A DNA stretch of 64,000 nucleotides, taken from assembly GCA_964596015.1 (NCBI GenBank), contig CAZQSB010000010.1:1-64000 (forward strand). Reading direction: 5' to 3'. The notes beneath the pieces were generated by a model. That model was not told the DNA's origin, searched no databases, and worked only from the letters and a program-made list of their open reading frames with translations. Shown here piece after piece: positions 18,101-26,322 of this stretch (its first letter is position 1; every line of letters starts with the position of its first letter). The DNA comes from WJMD01 sp964596015. GTDB taxonomy: Bacteria > Joyebacterota > Joyebacteria > Joyebacterales > Joyebacteraceae. The position numbers and the translations under genes are program-made.

Positions 18101-21100
18101 GACGAAGCGTTCCACGACGGCCACATCGTCGACGGGGATAACCGTCTTCTGGGGAATCAGATCTTCGACTGGCTTGCAACCGGCGTGGACTGGCTGGCCC
18201 TCGACCCGGTCGGGGGAACGCTCCTGGCGGGCGAGGGCCGCGTCGTCGAGGTCTCGCTCGGCCGCGCCGGTCTTCTGGGGGGCGCGTACGCTACCGAGCT
18301 GAACATGCTGACGAACGATCCGTCGAACCCCGAACTCCTTGTCAGCGCGCGGCTGTCGGTGTCCGGTCTTCCTACGATCGCTCTTTCGGACACGCTGCTT
18401 GACTTCGGCGAGGTCGCGGCCTGGAGCGCCGTTTCCAAAACGTTGACGGTGACGAACGACGGGACCGACTCGCTGAAGGTGCTCTCCGTTGAGGCGCGCG
18501 GCGATGGGTTTTCCGCATCGCATGTCCCGTTCACCCTGTGGGTCGGTGAGACGAAGGACATCGAGGTCGGTTTCTCGCCCGAGTCCGTGGGCGCGCGGTC
18601 GGGCACTCTCTTCGTCCGTAGCGACGCCGTCGACCAGCCGGAGGCAGCCGTACACCTTGTCGGAACCGCCGTTCCTCCTCCTGATGTCCTCGTCGCACCT
18701 GTCGCTCTCGAGGCGTCGGTTCCTCTCGGTCTCCGCGACACGCTGGCGCTCTCCGTCGGAAACGTGGGCGTGAGCGATCTGGTGTGGACGGCGTCCACGG
18801 GCGAGGTCCAGGGCACCGGGCCCGGCAGGCCGCGGCCGGACTGGGTCTCCGTGTTCCCCGCGTCAGGCGTGACACCGCCTGGTACGACGGACGATCTCTA
18901 CGTCGTGCTCGATGCGACCGTCGCGGCCGAAGGTCTTCACGAGGCAATCGTGATCATCGAGAGCAACGATCCGGACGAAGGCCGGCTCGATGTGCCGCTC
19001 ATGCTGACGGTGACCGCGACCCCCGACATCTCCATATCTCACACGGCGTTCGACTTCGGCGGCGTCATGGTGGGCTCCTCAGGGGAGCGGCACCTGCAGG
19101 TCCTCAATGAGGGGAACTCGGTTCTGCGAGTTCTCGATGTCACGACGGACCACGAGTTCTTCTCCGGCGAACCGGAGTCCCTGCTGCTCGAACCGGGAGA
19201 GGCGCAGGACCTTGTCGTGGTCTTCGCGCCTCTCGAGGGGGGAGAGGTCGCCGCTCTGCTGACAATCCACTCGGACGACCACGACGAAGGAAGTCTGGAA
19301 GTCGAGCTCATCGGAAGGGGGCTTGTCCCGCCGGAGCTCGCCGTCGCGCCGACCGATTTCCAGATACGTCTCGCGGAAGGCTCTGTCGAGCTGAAGGCCC
19401 TCACGATGGAGAACCACGGCGACGGCCCGTACATGTGGGACCTGGACATCTCGACCGGTCACGGGCAGACGGGAAGTCAGGATCTCGACGGCGTCGTCAT
19501 CATGTGGGACCGTTCCCACGGACAGCCCGGAATAGGAACTGTCGGCGCCTTCGCCGAGGAGCTTCAGGAGCGCGGCGCTCTGGTCCTGGAGAACCACAGC
19601 CCGTTCACGCCAGGTCTTCTCGCCGCGTACGACGTCGTGTGGAGCGGTCAAGTGCAACAGCACTGGCAGGAGTCGGAACGGGGAGCGCTCGCCGAGTGGA
19701 TGGGCTCGGGCGGGGCGCTCCTGTTGACATCCGATACCGGCCTGGATGTCGCCGTCTTCAACGACCTGCTCGCTGCCGTCGACGAGCCGTTCGCCTTCAG
19801 CGTGCAGCCGGGCTTCTCAGGACAGACCCGCGAGGTGCACGGACACTGCATCACGAGGGACGTCGCCTGCGTTCACCTCACTTCGAACTCCGCCACTCTC
19901 GAGGCGCTCGCCCCTGGGGCGTTCCGCCTGGTCGACGACTGGACCGGCCGACCGAACTCCGCCGGCTCGCGCTTCTTCGAGGGGAGGGTCGTGGCCGTAG
20001 CGGAACAGCTCTTCGAGAACGGGTCGATCGACAGAGAGGACAACAGGATCTTCGCGCACGCCGTCTTCGACTGGCTCGTCTTCGGCGCCGGCTGGCTGGT
20101 CCCCGGTAAGTGGTCCGGGGGGCTGATGCCGGGCGCGATCTCGGACATCTCTCTCTCGGTCGACGCGACGGGACTCAAGTACGGATCGCATCCGGCGAGG
20201 CTCGTCCTCATCAGCCGCGACCTCGGCGAGTCGAACATCGTCATCCCCTTCGAACTCTGCGTCGTCAGCGGAAGCATCATCGAGCTCTCTGAGTCGAGCC
20301 TGGAGTTCCCGGACACGGATCATGGGACCACATCCGTCGAGACGCTGGTCATCGGGAACAGCGGGGTCGCGCCGCTTCTGATCGGTTCGATCTCGACGGA
20401 CCACGACTGCTTTCTGCCGAGCGCGAGCACCCTCGGAATTCCGGCCCAGGGCGAAGCGGCGATCCGTGTGAGCTTCTTTGCGGAGTCACCGGGTTGGTAC
20501 GAGGCGCAGCTCTCCATCCGGAGCAACGACATAGACGATCCTGCCGTCGCTGTGCCTCTGATCGCCCGCGCCATCCCGGCGGGATTGGCGGAGGTCTCCC
20601 CGGACTCACTATGGGCCGAGGTGTTCCAGGGAGGTGCTGCGACGCTTGAGCTCCTCATCGAGAACGTCGGCAGCGCGGAGCTTCTCTGGGACATCCAGGC
20701 GCGGGAGGCCACGCGGAGACTCGCGCCACGGCGACACGGCTGCGCGGAGCCGTCGGCGGCCGACGCCGGCAGAGGCGGCGGAACGGACGTAGGTTGGATC
20801 TCGTTCGACGACGGCGGCGGGCTGTTGATGGCGGGCGAGGCCGCGGTGGTCCAGCTGAGTCTCGACGCGACGGAGCTTGACGAGGGTGAGTACCGTGCGG
20901 ATCTGGTCATTACGACAAGCGATCCGCGCAGTCTGACGATGTTCGTTCCCGTCGGCCTCGCGATCATCCCGCCGACACCGGCGGACGGGGTCGTGTGTGC
21001 CCTCTTCGGGAACGGAGTGGTGACGCTGGACTGGTGGCTTCCTTCGGTCGCGGGGATCGACGCGCTGAACGTCTATCGCTCGGACGACGGCGATGCCTAC

Positions 21101-21547
21101 GTTCTGTTGAATGAGCAGGCGATCGAGCCCTCCTGCGTCGGCGAGTTCGTCGACCTCGACTGCTGGCCTGGCGGCGTTCTCTGGTACGACGTCCGGGCGC
21201 TCCTTTCTGACGCCACCGAGATGAGCGTAGGCCCGGGGCCGGTCACGGTCGACGTGCCGAGCGTCGCAGTGACCACGCTCCATCCCCCGAGCCCCAACCC
21301 GTTCGTGGTCGGAACGACGCTGTTCTTCGACACCCCGAACTCCGGAACCCGCGTCGTCGTCAGCGTGTGCGACATCTCGGGCAGGCTCGTCCGGACGCTC
21401 TATGACGACCGCCCCGCGGCGGGACGGCGCTTCGTGGAGTGGAACGGCAGATCGGAGGCCGGCGACGCCGTGGCGTCCGGCGTGTACCTTCTTCGTCTCG
21501 AGGCCGACGGCGTCACGAGGACGCGCAAGGTCATCCGCCTCAGGTGA
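15179..21547 (+). CDS. Giant secreted modular subtilisin-like protease with ASH-type repeats and FlgD-like C-terminal domain
   Basis: 2122-residue exported S8 peptidase. A signal peptide (MLMRLPYLLLLLSLSVMSVA) and a propeptide are followed by the catalytic domain with Asp151 (VLVAVLDTGIDLDHPD), His206 (DDHGHGTHCAGI) and Ser370 (SGTSCAAPHVAG). A fibronectin-III-like domain comes next. A long series of ASH/choice-of-anchor-type immunoglobulin repeats follows, each with a motif like LVDFGEVFVEYSSVE and a blade end like FESNDPTTPLVVVPL. Two class-I-glutamine-amidotransferase-like (GldG/DUF4350-type) segments are inserted, at roughly 17590-18190 and 19490-20100; both carry a WVRDGGGLL or WMGSGGALL strand. 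The end is a FlgD-like domain (SPNPFVVGTTLFF ... GVYLLRLEADG) usual for secreted proteins of this lineage. It is probably cell-surface attached. Confidence 0.9.
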   Translation: MLMRLPYLLLLLSLSVMSVAASDAPAHPYVPNEVIVSFEERTTDYERARLLLDIGAVSVRHLGLINAEVVTLSSLTVDEALAVCRKSGSVARAEPNYIIAIADAPNDPLFPEQWSLNNTGSPGGVAGADICALDAWALAAGSRDVLVAVLDTGIDLDHPDLADNIFVNPGEVPSNHVDDDGNGFVDDVSGWDFRNDDAYPFDDHGHGTHCAGIIGAVGDNDLGTAGVAWEVSILPLKLMNQSGVGSNADAVDCIGYCVLMGADIMSASWCGGSYSWALEQALWEASSAGVLFVTAAGNSGQNADDFPIYPSCYESPNIISVAATDESDALASELDWSSNYGTTTVDIAAPGTRIMSSAVGGGHALMSGTSCAAPHVAGVLALMLADSPGATADELKLRLLSSAEPVPGLAGLIVSEGRLNAHAAIAGPDSVPPGRVTDLTAGEVGSTRTDLTWSAVGDDGTAGVATGYDIRYDLTEITEATFGAAPQVSEAPTPAPSGSLQMVRVSGLSPAATWYFAVKTFDEYGNVSQISNIASAVTLGPPAVSASPDSIAVSVLSGQTGGAPLGLANTGEGLLDWEASVEPPVSWLAPEPGAGAVAAGESCLVEVVFDASGTPPGIHRATLVFATNDPDQPVLEVPARLEVIGVPVIETGPALVDFGEVFVEYSSVESVFVWNRGTATLTVGAVDIAGEGFDSPGGPFALEPGESRKAGVTFAPETEGEHEGELRFESNDPTTPLVVVPLIGSAVPAPVVVASPDSIGAALLSGEFTTRSFQIENAGGSPLTWTTDREPAFGDSGGACELAGTVIARDRHHGEHPSGLWSVIIGDLIARGASVIEIDEPLTQAILGEIDVLWVTDCSEEWSEQETVALGEWVRDGGGLLLEGDETTSTVAYNAILRETRSGIVYSSTDGVPGTTTLVSSHVVTDGVRSVYFYSNSASIPVADPPSRSVVLDLGGTPAVVVSIPGRGRVAALADEAFHDGHIVDGDNRLLGNQIFDWLATGVDWLALDPVGGTLLAGEGRVVEVSLGRAGLLGGAYATELNMLTNDPSNPELLVSARLSVSGLPTIALSDTLLDFGEVAAWSAVSKTLTVTNDGTDSLKVLSVEARGDGFSASHVPFTLWVGETKDIEVGFSPESVGARSGTLFVRSDAVDQPEAAVHLVGTAVPPPDVLVAPVALEASVPLGLRDTLALSVGNVGVSDLVWTASTGEVQGTGPGRPRPDWVSVFPASGVTPPGTTDDLYVVLDATVAAEGLHEAIVIIESNDPDEGRLDVPLMLTVTATPDISISHTAFDFGGVMVGSSGERHLQVLNEGNSVLRVLDVTTDHEFFSGEPESLLLEPGEAQDLVVVFAPLEGGEVAALLTIHSDDHDEGSLEVELIGRGLVPPELAVAPTDFQIRLAEGSVELKALTMENHGDGPYMWDLDISTGHGQTGSQDLDGVVIMWDRSHGQPGIGTVGAFAEELQERGALVLENHSPFTPGLLAAYDVVWSGQVQQHWQESERGALAEWMGSGGALLLTSDTGLDVAVFNDLLAAVDEPFAFSVQPGFSGQTREVHGHCITRDVACVHLTSNSATLEALAPGAFRLVDDWTGRPNSAGSRFFEGRVVAVAEQLFENGSIDREDNRIFAHAVFDWLVFGAGWLVPGKWSGGLMPGAISDISLSVDATGLKYGSHPARLVLISRDLGESNIVIPFELCVVSGSIIELSESSLEFPDTDHGTTSVETLVIGNSGVAPLLIGSISTDHDCFLPSASTLGIPAQGEAAIRVSFFAESPGWYEAQLSIRSNDIDDPAVAVPLIARAIPAGLAEVSPDSLWAEVFQGGAATLELLIENVGSAELLWDIQAREATRRLAPRRHGCAEPSAADAGRGGGTDVGWISFDDGGGLLMAGEAAVVQLSLDATELDEGEYRADLVITTSDPRSLTMFVPVGLAIIPPTPADGVVCALFGNGVVTLDWWLPSVAGIDALNVYRSDDGDAYVLLNEQAIEPSCVGEFVDLDCWPGGVLWYDVRALLSDATEMSVGPGPVTVDVPSVAVTTLHPPSPNPFVVGTTLFFDTPNSGTRVVVSVCDISGRLVRTLYDDRPAAGRRFVEWNGRSEAGDAVASGVYLLRLEADGVTRTRKVIRLR

Positions 21548-21625
21548 CCAGCCATGTCAAGCGGCCCGTCGCCGACCGCCTGAAGTGTCACAAAGGCCCG
21601 AGCGAGGCCCTTTCCGAACGAACAC

Positions 21626-21654
21626 TTGCGACCTGAAGCATCCCTCGCTACGCT
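21626..21654 (+). promoter_or_regulatory. Promoter of the ABC exporter operon
   Basis: TTGCGA (21626-21631), 17-base spacer, TACGCT (21649-21654), in the 160-base gap after the subtilase gene. The same -10 occurs at 46604-46609. Confidence 0.6.
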
Positions 21655-21707
21655 GCGATTGCGGCATGCGTAGCCGTTCGCCACTCTGCCTGGTCGGGGA
21701 GAGAGAC

Positions 21708-22466
21708 GTGGGAGAGAGAGAAGCGCGCGACGACCGGGATTACCGTCCGGAGTGCTGCGTCGAGATGAAGGGACCCCTCGTCGCGCAGCTCATGGGCGCC
21801 TCGAAGACGTACACGACCGGTCCCGAGGACGTCGAGGCGCTTAAGCAGACCGACCTCGACCTCAACGCGGGCGAGCTCATCCTCATCATCGGTCCTTCCG
21901 GTTCGGGGAAGACCACGCTTCTCTCCCTGCTCGGCTGCGTCATCTATCCCACCGACGGGTGCGTATGTGTTCAGGGGGCGAACACGAAGCTCCTGAACGA
22001 CGACGAGCTTGCGGCCCTGCGCCTCAGAGAGATCGGCTTCGTCTTCCAGGGACTCAACCTCATCGCGCCGCTCAGCTGTGAGGAGAACGTCATGGCGCCT
22101 CTCATCATCAGGGGAGAGGAGTCCCACGTCATCACGGAGCGCGTCGACCACGCCTTGGAGGTCGTCGGTCTCTCCCACAAGCGGCGCGCCCTGCCGAAGC
22201 AGCTCTCGGGAGGCCAGCAGCAGAGGACGGCCATCGCCAGGGCGCTCGTCACAGACCCCTCCATCATCCTCTGCGACGAGCCCACGGGGTCGATCGACTT
22301 CGAGGCCGCGCAGTCGGTCATGGATGAGCTTCGGGGCCTCGCCGACGACGGGAAGGCCGTCGCGGTCGTTACCCACGACACCCGGCTCGAGCAGTATGCG
22401 GACCGGGTGATCAGCATCGAAGAGGGCGTGGTCGGGGAGAGAACGAAAGAAGGAGGCACAGCGTGA
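21708..22466 (+). CDS. ABC exporter ATPase (LolD/MacB/DevA type)
   Basis: Cytosolic nucleotide-binding subunit, about 252 residues from GTG 21708, or 233 from ATG 21765. GTG 21708 is preferred for its GGGGAG site; the ATP-binding domain itself starts near the later ATG. Motifs: Walker A GPSGSGKTT, signature LSGGQQQRTAIARAL, Walker B IILCDEPTG, switch His in VVTHD. It is the first gene of three; its stop overlaps the GTG of the adaptor gene (GTGA). With a HlyD-type adaptor and an FtsX-type permease it resembles DevBCA/MacAB exporters, which move lipids or peptides out of the inner membrane. The cargo is unknown. Confidence 0.9.
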   Translation: MGEREARDDRDYRPECCVEMKGPLVAQLMGASKTYTTGPEDVEALKQTDLDLNAGELILIIGPSGSGKTTLLSLLGCVIYPTDGCVCVQGANTKLLNDDELAALRLREIGFVFQGLNLIAPLSCEENVMAPLIIRGEESHVITERVDHALEVVGLSHKRRALPKQLSGGQQQRTAIARALVTDPSIILCDEPTGSIDFEAAQSVMDELRGLADDGKAVAVVTHDTRLEQYADRVISIEEGVVGERTKEGGTA

Positions 22467-23458
22467 GTGGTTGGGGACGCTCGAAGCTCAGCCAGGGATC
22501 GCGGGGCGTCGCTCGGATCGCGATCGCGGCGCTCGTCCTCGGGCTCTTCGTCTGGGGGTGCGGCGACGACGACAGAGACGGTGAGACAGTGGCGAACGAA
22601 GTCATGTCTCCCTCGGTCGTGGTGGGCCTCGGGCGCGTCGAACCGCGCGCCAGAATGGTCGACCTCACGAGCGACATCGCAGGCCGGGTCGAGAGCGTGC
22701 ATCTGAGCGCGGGAGACCGGGCGGCGGCCGGGGACACCATTCTGGGGCTCGTCCGCGGCGTCGAGGCGGCGGCGCTCAGACAGGCGGAAGCCGGCGTTGC
22801 GTCACGACGGGCCGACCTCGAGGGGGCCGCGGCGTCGCTCAAGGCGGCAGAGTCCCGCGCCGAGCGCGCCCGGTCGCAGTTCGAGAGAACGGCGCGGCTC
22901 TACGATGAGGGAGCCGAGACCGAGGCCAACTACGAGGCCGCGGAGACCGAGTTCGTTGTCGCGTCGGAGGACGTTCGAAAACTGTCGTCGACATGGAACT
23001 CCGCCGAAGCGGCGCTCGAGCAGGCCCTCGCCGAGAGCGCCAGGGCGGCGGCCGCTTTCGACCGCCGCATCCTCAAGGCCCCCGCCGACGGGCGGCTCCT
23101 TGCTCTCGACGTCGCGGAGGGAGCGGTCATGTCCCCCGAGATGACGTACGGGGTCTTCGGCATCCGGAGCCCCACGGTGGCCCGCTGCGAGGTCGATGAG
23201 CTGTTCGCCCTCATGGTCCGGGTCGGACAGCGCGCCATCGTCCGGAGCCACGGCACCGGCGACACGCTGTCGGCGGGCCGGGTCGCGGAAGTCGGACCTT
23301 TCCTCAGGCAGAAGTCGCTCTTCTCCGACGACGTCGGCGAGCTCGAGGACCGCCGGGTTCGAGAGCTGGTGGTCTCGCTCGATGACACGACGCGCGTTCT
23401 CCTTGGCGCGCGGGTGGAATGCGTGATCGACGTGGACCAGGCGCCCGAGGGACGGTGA
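22463..23458 (+). CDS. HlyD/DevB-type periplasmic adaptor (membrane fusion) subunit
   Basis: 331-residue adaptor with an N-terminal hydrophobic segment ending at a lipobox-like FVWGC (about Cys33). A barrel-sandwich half motif follows (ARMVDLTSDIAGRVESV). An alpha-helical hairpin of Ala/Glu/Arg-rich coiled coil (about 95-195) and the second lipoyl half (RRILKAPADGRLLALDV) complete the fold. It links the inner-membrane ABC permease to the outer envelope. The start GTG overlaps the ATPase stop and follows AGGAGG; the stop overlaps the permease ATG (TGATG), so all three genes are translationally coupled. Confidence 0.86.
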   Translation: MSGWGRSKLSQGSRGVARIAIAALVLGLFVWGCGDDDRDGETVANEVMSPSVVVGLGRVEPRARMVDLTSDIAGRVESVHLSAGDRAAAGDTILGLVRGVEAAALRQAEAGVASRRADLEGAAASLKAAESRAERARSQFERTARLYDEGAETEANYEAAETEFVVASEDVRKLSSTWNSAEAALEQALAESARAAAAFDRRILKAPADGRLLALDVAEGAVMSPEMTYGVFGIRSPTVARCEVDELFALMVRVGQRAIVRSHGTGDTLSAGRVAEVGPFLRQKSLFSDDVGELEDRRVRELVVSLDDTTRVLLGARVECVIDVDQAPEGR

Positions 23459-24579
23459 TGTTCCGTTTCGCCTTCAGATTCGCGCTCTATGATCGAGCCA
23501 AGTCGATCGGTGTCATCCTCGGCATCGTCGTCTCGACGTTCCTCGTAGGCCAGCAGGTCGGCATCTTCCTGTTCCTTACCGGCGCGATGTCATCGCTCGT
23601 CGACAACACGAAGGCGGACATCTGGATCGTCGACTCCAGAACGACCGACGCGAACTCCCTGGGCCCCATCGATGTTCGCATCGGCGCCGAGGCGAAGTCG
23701 GTGCCCGGCGTCGCCGAGGTCCATCCACTCATCGTGTCGGGCGCGCGCGCCCGTTTCCGGGACGGACAGAGCACCTCGGTGGTGCTCATCGGCGCCGAGC
23801 CTCCGCAGTTCCGCGGCGGGCCGTGGGACGTCCACCGGGGCGAGATCAGCGAGCTCGTGGAGGAGGGCGCGGTAGGCGTCGACCACTACGACAGGAACGA
23901 GCTCAACGGCGCGGACGTCGGGACGCGGTTCGAGATCGGCGGCCGCACGGTCCGCGTGGCTCTCCAGACGAAGGGCGTCCGGAGCTTCGGCGGCATCTAC
24001 GTGTTCTCGACGCTCGAGACGGCGCGCGTGCTCACCCGGTTCCCCGACACGGAGGTCAGCGCGTTCCTCGTTAATGTCGATGAGGGCGCGGACCCCCGGA
24101 CGGTGCGCGACCGCATCAACGCGACGCTGCCGAACATCCGCGCCTGGACGAAGCGGGGGCTTTCCGACGCGACCGTCGACACGATTCTCAGCACGAGCGG
24201 CATCGCCTACTCCATCGGCACGCTTGTGGTCTTCGCCTTCATCGCCGGAATGGTCATCATCGGGCTCACGATGTACTCGGCCGCGGTCGACCGGATCCGC
24301 GACTACGGAACGCTCAAGGCCATCGGGGCGAACAACGCGTATATCAGGCGCCTCATCGTCATTCAGGCGCTCTCGTTCGCACTGGTGGGCTACGGCGTCG
24401 GCATCCTCCTCGTCGAGGGGTTCCGTCGGGGCATCGCCGCCAGCGGGATCATCTTCAGCTACGGGCCGCTCTTCCAGGCCGCGTTCTTCGTTCTGACGCT
24501 TGTCATAGCGCTCGGCGGGGCCGTCTTCGCCATGCGACGCATCGCGCGCCTCGAGCCCGCCAGCGTGTTCAAGGCCTGA
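23458..24579 (+). CDS. ABC exporter permease, FtsX/DevC type
   Basis: 373-residue inner-membrane subunit with four expected membrane segments: one near the N-terminus (IGVILGIVVSTFLVGQQVG) and three at the C-terminus (IGTLVVFAFIAGMVIIGL, LSFALVGYGVGILLVEG, AAFFVLTLVIALGGAVF). A large periplasmic domain lies between (about 50-260). The coupling segment is IRDYGTLKAIGANNAYI. This organisation is that of FtsX-family permeases in MacB/LolE/DevC exporters. It is the last gene of the operon. Confidence 0.88.
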   Translation: MFRFAFRFALYDRAKSIGVILGIVVSTFLVGQQVGIFLFLTGAMSSLVDNTKADIWIVDSRTTDANSLGPIDVRIGAEAKSVPGVAEVHPLIVSGARARFRDGQSTSVVLIGAEPPQFRGGPWDVHRGEISELVEEGAVGVDHYDRNELNGADVGTRFEIGGRTVRVALQTKGVRSFGGIYVFSTLETARVLTRFPDTEVSAFLVNVDEGADPRTVRDRINATLPNIRAWTKRGLSDATVDTILSTSGIAYSIGTLVVFAFIAGMVIIGLTMYSAAVDRIRDYGTLKAIGANNAYIRRLIVIQALSFALVGYGVGILLVEGFRRGIAASGIIFSYGPLFQAAFFVLTLVIALGGAVFAMRRIARLEPASVFKA

Positions 24580-24633
24580 CGGTGCCCGGGCGAGGGACGC
24601 TGCGGCGGTGCCCGCTACGCCGCGTCCCGCGGG

Positions 24634-24662
24634 TTGATGCGCGGGCCGCGGTCGGCTATATT
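24634..24662 (+). promoter_or_regulatory. Promoter of the phosphodiesterase-like lipoprotein gene
   Basis: TTGATG (24634-24639), 17-base spacer, TATATT (24657-24662). The predicted RNA start near 24669 places the GTG at 24750, preceded by GGGAGGA, as the translation start. Confidence 0.78.
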
Positions 24663-24749
24663 GAGACACCAGCATTGATACAGGTTGTCAAGGTCGCCGG
24701 GAGGGGTCTTCTCCTGGCATCCGCGCGGCACGCTACGGGAGGACGACCG

Positions 24750-26045
24750 GTGACGATAGACAGGCCTTGCCCGCGCCCGGCAGGGCGCTTCCTCAGAGTG
24801 CTCCTTGCCGCCATGCTGACGGCGCTCGTCGTCGCCGGCCTCTCCGGCTGTGACCGAGGCTCCGCCCCCGGAGGGCGGCTCCTCTTCGTCGGAATCGATT
24901 CGGCGGACTGGGATGTCATCGAGCCCATGATGGATGGGGGCCGGATGCCCAACCTCGCATCGCTCGTCGAACGGGGCGTATCGTGCGACCTCCATTCGCT
25001 CGAGCCGAAGCAGAAGTCCCCGACGATCTGGGCCAGCATCGCAACGGGGAAGGTCCCGGAGAAGCACGGGATTCTGAGCGACATCGACCCCGTCTCGAGA
25101 TCGCCCATCACGAGCAATGTCCGGACCGCGCGGACCTTCTGGGAGATCCTCGGAGACCAGGGCACCACCGTGACTGTGATCGGCTGGCTCTGCAGTTGGC
25201 CCGCGGAGCAGGTCAACGGCTACGTCGTCACCGATTACTTCCGGTTCCCGCCGAAGCCCGACAGACCGCTTCCCGAGCATCTGACGTATCCCGAGAAGCT
25301 CGTCGATGAGGTCGGATCACGCCGCGTCGTCGTCGACGACATCACCGACGACACGCTCGGCCGCTTCGTCGATTTCGAAAACGCGCTCTCGACCGAGGAG
25401 GCGCAGAAGCTGCCCATGCACGAGATGTTCACCGAGATGCGAGCCATCAACGAGCTCGACAAGCGCTCCGACCGTCTCAGGGACGTTCTCGCCGGCGACT
25501 TCTCGTTTCTCGGGGTCGCCGAACATCTGATGGACCGCAGGCCGACCGACGTGACGGCCGTTTATCTCAGGGGCACGGACTCCGCCAGCCATCTCTTCTG
25601 GGCCGCCGCTCATCCCAGGAACGTCGGCTTCGAGGTCTCCCAGACCGAACGCCGCGTCTTCGGCAAGGTCGTCGAGCGCTACTACGAGCTCGCCGACGAG
25701 ATGCTCGGTGACCTTCTGGAGCGAACGGATGGGGACGACATCGTCATCGTTTGCTCGGATCATGGGTTCGAGGGGCCGAAGCCCGGGCAGCGTCCCGGTG
25801 GGATCAATGATCACGGTCCCATCGGTGTCTTCGTCGCGGCCGGAGGCCCCTTCAGGGAGGGGGTCAGGATCCCCGAGCAGACCGTGCTGGACGTCACCCC
25901 TACGATCCTCGCTCTCTGGGGTCTTCCGATCGCCCGGGACATGGACGGGACGGTCATCGAGGAGGCCTTCGAGCCGGAGTTCCTCGAACAGCATCCCATC
26001 ACCCGGACCGCCACCTACGAGGAGACGGAGAGCGCCTCGCGCTGA
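24750..26045 (+). CDS. Alkaline-phosphatase-superfamily (type I phosphodiesterase/nucleotide pyrophosphatase) lipoprotein
   Basis: 431 residues from a GTG start set by the promoter and the GGGAGGA site. The signal peptide ends at a lipobox (VVAGLSGC), so it is predicted to be membrane-anchored and to act in the periplasm. The metal-dependent hydrolase core is visible: LLFVGIDSADWD (first metal Asp), the nucleophile region QKSPTIWASIATGK, VYLRGTDSASHLFW, VIVCSDHGFEGP and a late His in GGINDHGPIG. The family hydrolyses phosphodiesters or pyrophosphates, or transfers phospho-groups to glycans; the substrate here is unknown. It sits between an ABC exporter and a second member of the superfamily. 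Confidence 0.87.
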   Translation: MTIDRPCPRPAGRFLRVLLAAMLTALVVAGLSGCDRGSAPGGRLLFVGIDSADWDVIEPMMDGGRMPNLASLVERGVSCDLHSLEPKQKSPTIWASIATGKVPEKHGILSDIDPVSRSPITSNVRTARTFWEILGDQGTTVTVIGWLCSWPAEQVNGYVVTDYFRFPPKPDRPLPEHLTYPEKLVDEVGSRRVVVDDITDDTLGRFVDFENALSTEEAQKLPMHEMFTEMRAINELDKRSDRLRDVLAGDFSFLGVAEHLMDRRPTDVTAVYLRGTDSASHLFWAAAHPRNVGFEVSQTERRVFGKVVERYYELADEMLGDLLERTDGDDIVIVCSDHGFEGPKPGQRPGGINDHGPIGVFVAAGGPFREGVRIPEQTVLDVTPTILALWGLPIARDMDGTVIEEAFEPEFLEQHPITRTATYEETESASR

Positions 26046-26189
26046 CAATCGCCGGGCTTTCGCAGACCCGCCGACGCAGCGCGGTCGCGGTGCGGCACGG
26101 CGCTCGAGCCGCAGGTCGTCGCCTCGGCATCTCCTGGCCACCGCAGACCCGCCACAGCCGATGAACTCCTCGGCGAGGCCCACAGCTCG

Positions 26190-26218
26190 TTGCCACGCGG
26201 GCTTCATCCTGATAGCAT
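26190..26218 (+). promoter_or_regulatory. Promoter of the DUF4126-hydrolase gene
   Basis: TTGCCA (26190-26195), 17-base spacer, TAGCAT (26213-26218). It lies in the 277-base gap before the ATG at 26323; I see no gene in that gap. Confidence 0.7.
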
Positions 26219-26322
26219 GCAGGCAGGCATGAGTGACGGCCCCTCAATGGTGGGCCGCGACCGGGCTCGCTGGAAACCGCCGGCCCGTCGGGCCTCTTCC
26301 TGATCGTGACACGGGACGGCGC

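Noticed and set aside
15179..21547. Direct evidence for type IX secretion
   Set aside because: The FlgD-like C-terminal domain resembles those on T9SS-type cargo in style, but no secretion-system gene is in the window.
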